The position numbers and the translations under genes are program-made. Shown one piece after another: positions 1 to 7,941 of a DNA stretch of 64,000 nt. Each line of letters begins with the position of its first letter. The stretch's first letter is position 1. The DNA is from an uncultured Deefgea sp. GTDB lineage: Bacteria > Pseudomonadota > Gammaproteobacteria > Burkholderiales > Chitinibacteraceae. The stretch lies in assembly GCF_947072475.1 (NCBI RefSeq), contig NZ_CAMTIA010000012.1:1-64000 (forward strand), read 5' to 3'. Below the pieces are notes generated by a model that did no database searches, was not told the DNA's origin, and saw only the letters and a list, made by a program, of their open reading frames with translations.

Positions 1-2
1 AG

Positions 3-47
3 CGCAGCATGCCAGAGTCAGTGAAGAAATTGCTGTGGTACGGCTGA
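3..47 (+). CDS. possible 3' end of an upstream gene (partial)
   Basis: A reading frame open from the left edge ends in TGA at 45-47, nine bases before the ATG of the next gene, giving a C-terminus of about 14 residues ending KKLLWYG. A second frame is also open from base 2 to about base 82. The sequence is too short to decide which is real or to name a family. If either is right, it would be co-transcribed with the nuclease-like gene that follows. Confidence 0.25.
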   Translation, partial: RSMPESVKKLLWYG

Positions 48-56
48 GCCCTTACT

Positions 57-2390
57 ATGATTCCGACGAATCTGCTCCGTGACGTGCGTATGGGGGCAGA
101 CATGGGGTATGACCGACATCGAATTAGAGATAACAGTGGTAAATGGCATAGGGTGATGCGTCCATCAGCGGAGGATTATTTCCCGACCGAACGTCAGAGC
201 AAGTGTTACGCTTCCATTGATGAACTTGATGCGCAGCGCCTGACTTGTGTGTATGAGGGGCAGAGCAACCTCTGGTTAACGATTGAAGCTCCCGATATGA
301 AAAACCGCGGGCTCCTCATCGAACTTGCCAAAATGGTACGCACATGGATTGGGCGAATTGGCGAGACACTGGAAATTTTTAGCGAGCAAACAACCAAAAG
401 ATCAATAAAGGTCTACCTGCATTTTGCTGGTAGCGACGACATTGAAAGATTCGAGAGTGAGGCCGTTCCTCGTGACATGAACACTTTCTGGCAACTCGAA
501 CGAATCCGTGAACAGGGGGCTCTTCGGGTAGTACTCAAGGACGGATTCCTTGCTGGATTTCGTGCGCCAGATAACCGTTCAGAGCGAGCCCTTGTGCGTG
601 CACTCAGCACTGCGTTTGCGACTCTTCTCCGGCTTGATGCTCCGGTTGACTTGGCGATCAAAATTGAACAGATGGCGGTTCCCAATAACACAGCTCGAAG
701 CTTCCACCTTATGCAATCGTTCGATTTCAGTGTCTTTATGCGCGATTCTTTGACCCGCAGCCTTTTGTCCGTCGAAAACGTCGAGTCAGGTGCTGTCCGA
801 ATTGAGCTCGGGTGGCGTGCGGTTGCAGCCGATGCTCCTGCATTGTACGAGGGCAAGAAAGCGGTTGGGAAGCTTCTCCACGACGTAGTTGATGTACTCC
901 TTCAGGAGATACAGGACGAGCTTTTCCGTTTTGATCGCAAGAAGACCCTCATGCGCCTTCTTGAAAACTGTGAAAAGGCACGCAGTGACGAGAACCTCTG
1001 GCACCGTACGGCTGCAGCCATCCTCGGTCTGCATGCAGGAGAGGATGGTGTCGAAGAAACAATTTCTCACCAATTGGGACGTTATGCTGGTGCGGCAATG
1101 ACCTCTCGGCTGGTCATCGAGCAGGCTCTTTGTGTATGTCCCATAGACGGAGGGATTGAGCCCTCCGATATAGCACTCGGTCGGCTCCTTGCACGCGCGT
1201 CACTTCTTTTTCGCATCGGCGGCATGTCGGATGCGGTACGCTTTGGCGCGCTGCCGGCCATTGTCAGTATCTCCTCCCTAGGAGATCTTCTCTTCCGCGA
1301 CGAGCTCGGTAAAATGGTACTCGAACCCTTGTTGTCGAAGGAGACCAACGAGCGGTTCGAAGCACATGCAGCACGATTCGAGCAACACTACTCAAAAGTG
1401 GGTGAGACGGAGCCCGTGGTTGACGAGGAAGAGTATGCTGACGATGCCAAGCTCGATGACGATACCGAGACCTTCCTTGCATTATGGGAGGCGGAGATGG
1501 GATTTACTCTCGACGACGCTCTGGGCTTTGTCAATGCACTTGAGCAAATCGGCATGGCGCAAAACTCTGCTATTTTCCCGATGAAATGGAGCCAGTTGGA
1601 GGCCGCCAGCAGGTCGGCTGGGCTCGAAGACGACGTCATTGGAGCTTTTCTTGACCAGTTTGTGCTTAGAACGCGCCCGAAGTGGGATAAGGTGCCAGTC
1701 GGGTTTGACCTTTCCGACATCTACCCTTGGCGGTTTGGCCGACGCCTGTCAGTTGCAGCTCGCCCCTTGTTGCAGGTGAACGATAGTCATGACCCGTTGG
1801 TGATCGTAACGCCCGGGCTCTTGCGCACGTCGCTACGGTACATCTTCGAAGGGGCGCGCTCGGGGCGGCTCAAACGGGATTTTTTCCGTACGAAGGAGAT
1901 GCGAGACGACTGGTTAGTGATGGCACGAGAAGGACACACATTCGAGAAAAACCTTGAAAGGGAACTCAGCGACGCTGGATGGACTGTTCTGCGCGGCGTT
2001 GGCTTTCCAGAAATCCTGCGACGAAACCTGCCAACAGACCCAGGCGACATCGATCTTCTCGCTTGGCGTTCAGATCGCAATCAGGTGCTCATTGTTGAAT
2101 GCAAGGATCTTTCACTTGCCCGAAACTACTCGGAAGTCGCCTCTCAGCTCTCCGAATACCAAGGCGATGACATAAATGGCAAACCAGATAAACTAAAAAG
2201 GCATTTGAAGCGTGTAGCGCTAGCGCGGGAGAACATCACTGACCTGGCTCGGTTCACGTCCGTGACAGACCCTGAGCTTGTGTCTTGGCTCGTCTTCAGT
2301 GGTGCGTCCCCGGTCGCTTACGCTCAGTCGCAGATTGCTGCACTGGAAGGTACTCATGTCGGGCGACCAGACAACCTACTTGAATTTTGA
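57..2390 (+). CDS. 777-residue protein with C-terminal PD-(D/E)xK nuclease-like domain
   Basis: I do not recognise the family of the first 600 residues. The last 140 residues look like a restriction-endonuclease-fold domain: a helix with a Glu ([14 protein letters not shown]), then Asp666 in GDIDLLAW and Glu681-Cys-Lys683 in IVECKD, matching the D-x(n)-E-x-K metal-binding pattern. No transmembrane segments or signal peptide are apparent. The acidic stretch around residues 455-475 may be a linker. The start is the first ATG, just after a possible upstream stop; an ATG at residue 12 is an alternative. Its codon usage looks richer in G+C than the cassette genes nearby, consistent with separate acquisition. 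A role in DNA or RNA cleavage, perhaps defence, is inference from the domain and accessory setting. Confidence 0.7.
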   Translation: MIPTNLLRDVRMGADMGYDRHRIRDNSGKWHRVMRPSAEDYFPTERQSKCYASIDELDAQRLTCVYEGQSNLWLTIEAPDMKNRGLLIELAKMVRTWIGRIGETLEIFSEQTTKRSIKVYLHFAGSDDIERFESEAVPRDMNTFWQLERIREQGALRVVLKDGFLAGFRAPDNRSERALVRALSTAFATLLRLDAPVDLAIKIEQMAVPNNTARSFHLMQSFDFSVFMRDSLTRSLLSVENVESGAVRIELGWRAVAADAPALYEGKKAVGKLLHDVVDVLLQEIQDELFRFDRKKTLMRLLENCEKARSDENLWHRTAAAILGLHAGEDGVEETISHQLGRYAGAAMTSRLVIEQALCVCPIDGGIEPSDIALGRLLARASLLFRIGGMSDAVRFGALPAIVSISSLGDLLFRDELGKMVLEPLLSKETNERFEAHAARFEQHYSKVGETEPVVDEEEYADDAKLDDDTETFLALWEAEMGFTLDDALGFVNALEQIGMAQNSAIFPMKWSQLEAASRSAGLEDDVIGAFLDQFVLRTRPKWDKVPVGFDLSDIYPWRFGRRLSVAARPLLQVNDSHDPLVIVTPGLLRTSLRYIFEGARSGRLKRDFFRTKEMRDDWLVMAREGHTFEKNLERELSDAGWTVLRGVGFPEILRRNLPTDPGDIDLLAWRSDRNQVLIVECKDLSLARNYSEVASQLSEYQGDDINGKPDKLKRHLKRVALARENITDLARFTSVTDPELVSWLVFSGASPVAYAQSQIAALEGTHVGRPDNLLEF

Positions 2391-2565
2391 TAAAAGGTAA
2401 CCGGCTGTAGTCGATCAATAGTGGCAGTAACCTGCAGAGTGGCAATGCTAAAAAGCAAACACGACTTACACGGAAACACGTAAATTTAGAACAACTTGAA
2501 TCGGATAACGCGCTGACTGCACTTGGGTGGTGACAGCCACTTATCTACTTACTCCCTCGGTAAAA

Positions 2566-3354
2566 ATGACTAACAAAATCGTGCTCGACTGCGAAACATT
2601 CGAAACTGCTCTCAATAGTTTGGCGAGTATCTTTCAAACCACGCCGGATATCTTACATTCCCAACTCTCTGCAGAGGAAATCGCTACATGTTTTGAAACG
2701 CATTGGCGGGAGCTGCCAGATTTCGGAGAGTATCTTTATTCGATAGTTGAAAAATACCATGGAGACCCTTTGTCACTGGATGCAGTTTGTTGGTTCCACA
2801 CGACGCGCATACTTCCGGGAACGGTTTTTTCGGAGGGCATTCTCCCTCTTAACGCGGCACTACCTTTGTTAAAAGAAATGCTGATCCAAGCGATTGACGA
2901 CTTAAACATCAGAGAGCAATTGCGAAGATCTCTCGAATCAGGCTGCATCGCTGATTTTCACTACTCCTATAAGACTCAAAATTCCATTCACTGGGGCCCG
3001 TATGGCATTTTGGTCAAGGAAGTTGCATTCCATTCTCAAAAACTAAGCCAGCACGATTATTTAGCAATGCCCGAGATAATCGAAGACATTTGCAATGGGT
3101 TTCAGAAGACATCAGGCATAGACCTGATGCCTGAATATAGTGCAAAACTTAAACCTGCAATCATCAAGTTCGTCCACCCAAACAACTCTGACGAATTATG
3201 CCTCGCCGCAGCCTTGTGCTATGTCTATTCCCAAATTCATTCGGGTGCGCCTTGCTCAAATTCAGTGTTTTGCTTTGATGGCGAGAACAATCCGGTTCCT
3301 CCTCAGCACATCTTGAAGATGGAAATTGTTGAGTTAGCCCATCCCTCTGCATAG
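2566..3354 (+). CDS. unrecognised 262-residue protein
   Basis: This is a full-length open frame whose product I cannot assign. It appears soluble, mixed alpha/beta, with no signal peptide, membrane segment or familiar catalytic motif; the C-terminal half has two cysteines close together (GAPCSNSVFCFDG). An earlier in-frame GTG at 2527 would add 13 residues, but the ATG at 2566 gives a more natural N-terminus (MTNKIVLD). Neither has a strong ribosome-binding site. It lies 175 bases after the nuclease-like gene and converges on folD. Function unknown; it is part of the accessory segment. Confidence 0.55.
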   Translation: MTNKIVLDCETFETALNSLASIFQTTPDILHSQLSAEEIATCFETHWRELPDFGEYLYSIVEKYHGDPLSLDAVCWFHTTRILPGTVFSEGILPLNAALPLLKEMLIQAIDDLNIREQLRRSLESGCIADFHYSYKTQNSIHWGPYGILVKEVAFHSQKLSQHDYLAMPEIIEDICNGFQKTSGIDLMPEYSAKLKPAIIKFVHPNNSDELCLAAALCYVYSQIHSGAPCSNSVFCFDGENNPVPPQHILKMEIVELAHPSA

Positions 3355-3431
3355 TTTTTCAACGGAAAAGATAGCGAATCTGCACACGAAAAAATTCCGC
3401 TTGCGATGGTGCAGTAGTGAAGGTCTGAAAT

Positions 3432-3493
3432 GGCCAATCTGTCGATGCTGACGGATCAAAAATGAAAGGCCGCTAACCATAAGGTTGCGGCCA
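3432..3493 (+). repeat. 62-bp repeat, copy A, left of folD
   Basis: This 62-base stretch matches the reverse complement of 4553-4614 at 51 of 62 positions by eye, and the last 29 bases differ at one position only. The two copies flank folD in inverted orientation. The conserved right half contains a stem (GGCCGC-AACC type) that also acts as a terminator candidate. Confidence 0.7.
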
Positions 3494-3500
3494 TTTATAT
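3459..3500. terminator. hairpin terminator between the 262-residue gene and folD
   Basis: The arms GGCCGCTAACC (3469-3479) and GGTTGCGGCC (3484-3493) pair around a short ATAA loop with one bulge. On the minus strand the hairpin is followed by a T-rich run, so it fits termination of folD; it may also stop transcripts arriving from the plus-strand gene. Confidence 0.6.
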
Positions 3501-3542
3501 ATTGAGGTTAGCAAGAGTAATTTGCTAAAACTGACAATAACA

Positions 3543-4397
3543 TCAAATTGAAGCTCGAATTTTTTTCTCGCCAGAATCCACGCTCTGATAAATCAAAGTG
3601 TTGATTGTCATCGGGCCAACGCCGCCAGGCACTGGCGTATATGCTGCGATACGATCAATTAACGGGGAAAGTTCTATGTCACCTACGCCACCCGGGTGAT
3701 ATCCAGCATCGACGACTACTGCGCCATCTTTAATCCATTCGGCTTTGATAAACTCAGGTTTACCTACCGCACCAACAACAATGTCGGCCTGTTTGATCAA
3801 TGCAGACAAGTTCTGAGTTCGCGAGTGGCAAATGGTAACGGTGCAATCCGCATTCAGTAGCATCATCGCCATCGGTTTGCCGAGGATAGGACTACGTCCA
3901 ACAACAACGGCGTGTTTGCCTGATAATGGAATGTTATAGGCCTCAAGCAAACGCATGATGCCTTTTGGCGTGGCACAGCCATAAGCCACTTCTCCCATGC
4001 TCATTCTGCCAAATCCTAAGCAGGTCACACCATCTACATCTTTCTCTGCACAAATTGCATCAAAGCAAGCACGTTCATCAATTTGTTCCGGAACTGGGTG
4101 CTGTAATAAAATGCCGTGCACGTTTGGATTGCTATTTAGTTCATGAATTTTTGCTAGCAGTTCATCAGTTGTCGTCAAAGCAGCTAGTTCAATTTTTAGC
4201 GACTCCATGCCGATACGTGAACAGGCATTACCTTTCATTTTGACGTAAGTGGCGGATGAAGGATCCCCTCCAACCAAAATCGTGGCGAGAATGGGAGTTT
4301 GACCGTTTGAAGCCAATTTCAGTGCAGTCACCCGAAGCGACAGTTCTTGTTCTGTTTTAGCGGCAAGGGTTTTGCCATCTAGGATTAATGCTGTCAC
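3543..4397 (-). CDS. folD: bifunctional methylenetetrahydrofolate dehydrogenase/cyclohydrolase FolD
   Basis: FolD interconverts 5,10-methylene-THF, 5,10-methenyl-THF and 10-formyl-THF in the cytoplasm, using NADP+. The sequence has the family landmarks: ATYVKMK with the catalytic Lys near residue 52, [16 protein letters not shown], the nucleotide-binding GRSPILGKP segment and the C-terminal [10 protein letters not shown]. The GTG at 4397 gives the usual family N-terminus (VTALILDGK) and follows GGAG at suitable spacing; an in-frame GTG at 4412 is less likely. At 284 residues it is full length. It stands alone, with a hairpin terminator on each side and inverted copies of a 62-bp repeat flanking it, in otherwise accessory DNA. 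I cannot tell whether it is the only folD of the genome or an extra copy. Confidence 0.95.
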   Translation of the reverse strand: MTALILDGKTLAAKTEQELSLRVTALKLASNGQTPILATILVGGDPSSATYVKMKGNACSRIGMESLKIELAALTTTDELLAKIHELNSNPNVHGILLQHPVPEQIDERACFDAICAEKDVDGVTCLGFGRMSMGEVAYGCATPKGIMRLLEAYNIPLSGKHAVVVGRSPILGKPMAMMLLNADCTVTICHSRTQNLSALIKQADIVVGAVGKPEFIKAEWIKDGAVVVDAGYHPGGVGDIELSPLIDRIAAYTPVPGGVGPMTINTLIYQSVDSGEKKIRASI

Positions 4398-4543
4398 TGG
4401 GTAAGTCTCCACCGATTAAAAATCAAACGTATTTTCACATAAAAATAGGCTGAAAATATAAACACTTAAAATTTGACGAAAATGCGCAAACTACATATGG
4501 GCCAAGTGGCCGCTTCGGCCGAGAAGCACTAGCCTGATCCCAG

Positions 4544-4586
4544 AAAACGAAAGGCCGCAACCTGATGGTTAGCGGCCTTTCGTTTT
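4544..4586. terminator. strong bidirectional hairpin upstream of folD
   Basis: AAAACGAAAGGCCGC (from 4544) pairs with GCGGCCTTTCGTTTT (to 4586) around a TGAT-centred loop, with a small bulge near the apex. The A-rich left edge and T-rich right edge make it usable in both directions. It would end transcripts of the minus-strand cassette array before they enter folD. Confidence 0.7.
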
Positions 4587-4614
4587 TCACGCTTCGACAT
4601 CTACAAATCGGCCA
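4553..4614 (-). repeat. 62-bp repeat, copy B, right of folD
   Basis: This is the inverted counterpart of 3432-3493 (51 of 62 positions identical by eye, 28 of 29 in the hairpin part). Together the copies bracket folD over about 1.2 kb. The element may be a dispersed intergenic hairpin repeat or a trace of insertion. Confidence 0.7.
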
Positions 4615-4679
4615 AAGCGGCCAATCAAAACCTATTTATTGATGGCCAAAATCACTCAGCCACAACAACCGGTACGGTG

Positions 4680-4702
4680 TCCGCTTGATGGACTTGTTAG
4701 GC
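4680..4702 (-). repeat. attC half site (truncated)
   Basis: On the minus strand the stop codon of the preceding gene lies in GCCTAAC (4702-4696), followed by AAGTCCATCAAGCGGA, a classic attC left half. The matching right half ending in GTTRRRY is absent from the next 200 bases, where the folD-flanking repeat and terminator begin. The array seems to have been broken at this end. Confidence 0.6.
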
Positions 4703-5686
4703 GTTCTTTAAGTACTCTCTCTGAACTTTGTTTGTAAGTTCAATCCTCTGTATCTCGCTCGGAGTAAATAAGAGCTGTACAAAACCCTCTTGTGCGGCAT
4801 GCAAATTCCCCGTGTCTTCTATTTTACCTTCCGACTTTAGCTTACCTTCTAATTCATGGATAAGCCGAACCAACTCTTTCCCCCTAGAAGTCAAAGGCGC
4901 CATAAATGATGGCTGCATTTCGCGATCATACCAATCAATCATGCAATCCGAGAAATCAACATCGGCTATACGCTGGTACACTATGAACTTTATATAATCA
5001 AACAAGAAGTTATGTTCAGAGTCGCCTACTCCGACCCCGAATGGTGAATTTTGATTATGTAATTCAACTTCTGCCACGGTCATCGCTACATCCATGCCAA
5101 AGTATAAAGAGCGGCATATATTAGTTAGACCTGAACAGAATAGATTTAAATAAGTGACAGGGAACGATGCATTATCACTTTGTGACTTAATCAAATAATC
5201 CAAAACTTCTTCGACTGACATGAAACCCTGATCTATCACCGCAAACCCTTCAAAGAGAGTTTGAGCGCTGGTGGCTTGTAGGACATTTGACTTGGGTATG
5301 CTGATGCCCTTTGCATCTGAAGGCTTAGCAACCCTCAACGCCTGACGGGCATCTTGCCAGTAACTTAAATTAGTATCTGGGCTGTGAATAATTATAAGTA
5401 CAGGCAAAGGAAATCTTTCCCAGTAAAATCGGTGTTTCTCATCTGGATGGAAAACCCAATCTCCGTTGCTCTCTTTAAAAAATGATGGGCCCGATTTTAT
5501 TTGAACGGCAATCATTCTTCCTGTCGCGAATCCTTCAGGACTAACATATTCAATCTGACCATCAATACCAACATCAGCCATTGGGGTTTCACGCCAAATC
5601 TGACCAATTTTCGCCATAGCTTCAGCTACAGCATTTACTCCTAGCCTCTCTTGAGAATTGGTCTGATTGTATTTGGGAAAGCTCAT
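4697..5686 (-). CDS. DUF4365-like cassette protein (PD-(D/E)xK-type fold)
   Basis: The N-terminal half resembles DUF4365: RLGVNAVAEAMAKIG, then Asp in ADVGIDGQIE (about residues 38-46) and the Gln-x-Lys motif in AVQIKSG (about 61-67), a nuclease-like core with Gln replacing the usual Glu. The C-terminal half (about residues 160-329) is unassigned and acidic. The ATG at 5686 follows AAGGA at five bases. The stop codon sits inside the GCCTAAC box of the following attC half site. DUF4365 proteins are common in mobile DNA and are suspected defence or nuclease proteins; the activity here is inferred. Confidence 0.75.
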   Translation of the reverse strand: MSFPKYNQTNSQERLGVNAVAEAMAKIGQIWRETPMADVGIDGQIEYVSPEGFATGRMIAVQIKSGPSFFKESNGDWVFHPDEKHRFYWERFPLPVLIIIHSPDTNLSYWQDARQALRVAKPSDAKGISIPKSNVLQATSAQTLFEGFAVIDQGFMSVEEVLDYLIKSQSDNASFPVTYLNLFCSGLTNICRSLYFGMDVAMTVAEVELHNQNSPFGVGVGDSEHNFLFDYIKFIVYQRIADVDFSDCMIDWYDREMQPSFMAPLTSRGKELVRLIHELEGKLKSEGKIEDTGNLHAAQEGFVQLLFTPSEIQRIELTNKVQREYLKNA

Positions 5687-5699
5687 TTTTTCCTTGATG

Positions 5700-5775
5700 G
5701 CCTAACGTTTAGGTTAAGAGGCTGCGGCATGCCGCCCCAGAGAGCGAAGCGAACGATTTGAACCGTTTGTTAGCT
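5700..5775 (-). repeat. attC site 2
   Basis: Reading the minus strand, it starts with AGCTAAC (5775-5769) and ends with the perfect GTTAGGC box (5706-5700). The interior is largely self-complementary, with GGTTCAAATCG near the start, TTAACCTAAACG near the end, and an inner GGCGGCATGCCGC palindrome. It closely matches the site at 6602-6677, so the two belong to one attC family. Confidence 0.85.
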
Positions 5776-5809
5776 TTGTCACGTCAGCACCGGTAAGAGC
5801 GGCTGAATT

Positions 5810-6109
5810 TCATTGGGCTTTTTTAAGGTCTGCTGCTTGTAGCCGCATTAGCGGCAGGCCAAGTAATCGTGCGATGAATAGTTCGAGGCGAACCCAGCCT
5901 GAGGCTTCTGCCGCAGGCGACTCCACTAGAAGAACGGCGTGTGAAGCTAGTAGCGCCATGATTACGCGCGACTGCTCCCATCGGGAGCCCGAGTCATGCA
6001 AACAGTGTATGAACGGTGTACATACTTGTTGTAGATGCATATCCAGAGATCGAAGGGCTTCTGTGGTAACTATCCCGTCTCTGCGCGAGTAGCTGACGAA
6101 AAGCTTCAT
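5810..6109 (-). CDS. compact TIR-domain protein in a cassette
   Basis: The 99-residue product begins KLFVSYSRRDG, the strand-A motif of TIR domains, and has ESPAAEASGWVRLELFIAR near residues 63-81, corresponding to the alpha-C region whose conserved Glu (here Glu76 in WVRLE) is catalytic in NAD-cleaving TIRs. It is shorter than typical TIR domains (130-150 residues), so the middle is compressed. A strong AGGAGG site precedes the ATG, which overlaps the stop of the upstream membrane-protein gene as ATGA. The two genes form one cassette between attC sites 2 and 3. A defence role (NAD depletion or signal production) is inference from TIR systems such as Thoeris. Confidence 0.65.
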   Translation of the reverse strand: MKLFVSYSRRDGIVTTEALRSLDMHLQQVCTPFIHCLHDSGSRWEQSRVIMALLASHAVLLVESPAAEASGWVRLELFIARLLGLPLMRLQAADLKKAQ

Positions 6110-6588
6110 TTAATAGCTCCTCCTAAGTATAGAAGCCAGATTGATAGATTTATAACGACTAACAATATGTAGAGCCACATAGAGTGATTGAACCCTGCGG
6201 CGAAAATGCGTCTGTATGCAGGGGCTGATACTCGTGATGGTTCGATAATTTGCCCTACAGAAGGAATAATTATTTTCAGATCATTTTGCAAAGCTAAACG
6301 AGTGCGAATTGCCTGCATTGTTCCTCGAAGTTTTACCTGATAAAAGTAACCGGTCGCATCTAGAAACCAAAAACATAAAGGTATCAAAAGACCGGCAACA
6401 AATATCGAATGATCAAGTTTGTCCAGTGTGAACTTTGCCATAAGGGTTAGCACTACAAATAATGTAGTAACACAGAACTTCTTTATCTCGAAGCAAAAGC
6501 TGCTGATTTGCGCGACAGCCCCGTGCAGTTGATCGAGGAGCTTCCAGTCAAGTTCGTCTTGCAGGGTTTTTGTATAGGGTTTAGTCAT
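6106..6588 (-). CDS. small membrane protein paired with the TIR gene
   Basis: The 160-residue product has three likely membrane segments: about 36-55 (CVTTLFVVLTLMAKF), 61-80 (SIFVAGLLIPLCFWFLDATG) and 137-157 (LYILLVVINLSIWLLYLGG). The first two are close together and followed by a charged helix with RTRLALQND, an arrangement reminiscent of SLATT-type 2TM effectors; I cannot confirm that family. It is the first gene of the two-gene cassette, its TGA overlapping the TIR gene's ATG. The leader from the attC boundary to the start is only about 13 bases. Confidence 0.65.
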   Translation of the reverse strand: MTKPYTKTLQDELDWKLLDQLHGAVAQISSFCFEIKKFCVTTLFVVLTLMAKFTLDKLDHSIFVAGLLIPLCFWFLDATGYFYQVKLRGTMQAIRTRLALQNDLKIIIPSVGQIIEPSRVSAPAYRRIFAAGFNHSMWLYILLVVINLSIWLLYLGGAIK

Positions 6589-6601
6589 TATAGCCTGCAG
6601 A

Positions 6602-6677
6602 GCCTAACGTTTAGGTTAAGGGGTGGCGGCACGCCGTCCCAGAGAGCGAAGCGAGCGATTTGAACCGATAGTTAGCA
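6602..6677 (-). repeat. attC site 3
   Basis: On the minus strand it starts TGCTAAC (6677-6671), where the stop codon of the preceding gene lies, and ends GTTAGGC (6608-6602). It is 76 bases, the same length as the site at 5700-5775, and differs from it at only about ten positions. Confidence 0.85.
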
Positions 6678-7151
6678 GCCTAGCCACGATTTGATTTCTG
6701 AAATAAATTCTTCATCGGATAAGCCTCGCTCTTTGTTGAATATGTCTTGTTTTATTCCGTTATATTTTTGACCTACTTTGTCGCCCTGCAAGTAAGTACG
6801 ACAAAGCTGCTCGGTGGTAATTAATACGACGCCATTGTTGTTTGTGTGCGTTTCGCTGTATAACGCCCAGCGAAGGTTAGATTCAAGATAGGCTGGCCGC
6901 TTTGTAATAATTTCTGGCTGATAGCCGCTACCATTTTTGCCACCTATTCCAAGGCGTCCCATATTTGGTTTTAAATGCTTAACTTCAATAAAGTAGAGTC
7001 CGGTGGCTCCGTGGTTTTTGCAAATCACTATGTCTGCAATGTTCTTGTTTTCAAGCAAGACTATACCTTCTTGCATGTTACAGATTTGTTCTGTGATGAG
7101 GCTTCTAAGATGGATCTCAAGTTCTTGTTCGTTTTTGAAATGCGATGTCAT
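6672..7151 (-). CDS. small PD-(D/E)xK-like cassette protein
   Basis: The 159-residue product has Asp40 in NIADIVICK and Glu56-Val-Lys58 in LYFIEVKHL, fitting the D-x(n)-E-x-K active site of restriction-endonuclease-fold proteins; an upstream Glu in NEQELEIHLRSL could be the helix acid. The segment GIGGKNGSGYQPEI is glycine-rich. No signal peptide or membrane segment. The start lies eight bases inside the attC junction with little room for a ribosome-binding site. The stop codon lies in the box of attC site 3. Nuclease activity is inferred. Confidence 0.65.
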   Translation of the reverse strand: MTSHFKNEQELEIHLRSLITEQICNMQEGIVLLENKNIADIVICKNHGATGLYFIEVKHLKPNMGRLGIGGKNGSGYQPEIITKRPAYLESNLRWALYSETHTNNNGVVLITTEQLCRTYLQGDKVGQKYNGIKQDIFNKERGLSDEEFISEIKSWLGC

Positions 7152-7158
7152 ATCTGGC

Positions 7159-7245
7159 TACTAACGTAGAGCTAACCGGCGCTGCGCGGCTTTATCGCGC
7201 AGCGTCCAGCGACCGAAGGGAGCGAGGTTGCGCGCCATGTTAGAC
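7159..7245 (-). repeat. attC site 4
   Basis: On the minus strand it starts with a perfect GTCTAAC (7245-7239) and ends ACGTTAGTA (7167-7159). The interior pairs GCTGCGCG with CGCGCAGC around a short loop. This sequence differs from attC 2 and 3, so its cassette came from another source. Confidence 0.8.
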
Positions 7246-7566
7246 CGCGGTAGGTACGTGGCGAACAGGCTTAGGAAGAAAAATAAACTCCCCGAACTTT
7301 TGCGAAACAACCGCAGCCATTTCGTCATGCGAGACGGTGGGTTGGTATTGTTTGAGAGCTCCAATTGCCCCTGTGCGAAGGCTGAACGGGAAAAAGCCTG
7401 CGGCAAAATCCAGTGCAACAACCGAATCGTGTTCAATTGCTATTAAGTATGCAAATTGCAAATAAAGGCCGCTTAGAGAACTGGTCTCTAGTTTGATGTT
7501 CGTAAAGTCGATTGGGCCGACAGCCAAAGAATGAACTGGGTAGCCAAGAAGAATTTGGGTTTCCAT
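7240..7566 (-). CDS. unrecognised 108-residue cassette protein
   Basis: The frame fills the space between attC sites 4 and 5, and its TAA falls in the GTCTAAC box of site 4, as expected for a cassette gene. The start (ATG at 7566) lies 20 bases from the attC boundary behind a weak purine stretch. The protein is mildly hydrophobic (YLQFAYLIAIEH, VVALDFAAGFFPF) without a clear signal peptide. I recognise no family. A competing frame at 7161-7436 on the same strand runs through the attC and is rejected. Confidence 0.5.
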   Translation of the reverse strand: METQILLGYPVHSLAVGPIDFTNIKLETSSLSGLYLQFAYLIAIEHDSVVALDFAAGFFPFSLRTGAIGALKQYQPTVSHDEMAAVVSQKFGEFIFLPKPVRHVPTAV

Positions 7567-7585
7567 GCGTATTTCTTCTAGTAAG

Positions 7586-7682
7586 GTCTAACGTTCGAGC
7601 TGAGCGTCATCATCGCCTTCGCTCAGATTAAAAATACATAACGCCAGCGGCGATGATGTGCGCTCCAGCGAGGCTTTAGAAT
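7586..7682 (-). repeat. attC site 5 (long, one degenerate box)
   Basis: On the minus strand it ends in a perfect GTTAGAC (7592-7586); the opening box is degenerate (TTCTAAA near 7682-7676). Inside, CATCATCGCC and GGCGATGATG form a long stem, flanked by GCTGGAGCGC and ACGCTCAGCTCGAACG arms typical of attC sites. Confidence 0.65.
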
Positions 7683-7941
7683 GATTAATAAAGACTTTTC
7701 CGTTGGTATCTACGCCGTTTTGCGAATTTTTATCAATTTATCCTGTAGCTTGAGTGGCTGCTCCTGGCCGACTACCGTTAGCTGACATGCAATTGTCGGC
7801 TTAGTTAGAAGCTGACGCAAAAGTAAGTTGCTTGTTGTCGTGCGAGGCGAACACTAGTGGCAGCTAAGGCCGAGAAGCTGAAGTTCAACCTTGATCCATT
7901 AGCGGCAGTTTTACTGTTGTCAGCTGCCTTTTTCCATAGTT
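7683..7941. other. non-coding stretch at the upstream end of the cassette array
   Basis: No convincing gene on either strand. It holds two GTTAG boxes in direct repeat (7777-7783 and 7804-7810) around a hairpin pairing AGCTGACA (7780-7787) with TGTCGGCT (7794-7801). This might be a degenerate attC or attI-like remnant of a lost cassette; I cannot prove either. Confidence 0.35.

Larger units (their letters stand above)
4680..7682 (-). mobile_element. integron gene-cassette array without integrase in view (CALIN-like)
   Basis: Five minus-strand genes or gene pairs are each closely followed by attC-like elements whose outer boxes fit RYYYAAC ... GTTRRRY. Complete or near-complete sites lie at 5700-5775, 6602-6677, 7159-7245 and 7586-7682, and a half site at 4680-4702. 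Three gene stop codons fall inside the leading attC box, typical of cassettes. All genes point the same way. No tyrosine recombinase with the integron-specific domain is encoded in this window, so this is either a cluster of attC sites lacking an integrase or a remote part of a chromosomal integron. Confidence 0.8.

Noticed and set aside
7161-7436. Minus-strand open frame of 91 codons overlapping the 108-residue cassette gene
   Set aside because: It runs through attC site 4, whereas the competing frame stops exactly in the attC box as cassette genes do.
4680-7682. Treating the cassette region as a CRISPR array or simple tandem repeat
   Set aside because: The repeated units are attC-like, palindromic, far apart and each follows a gene.
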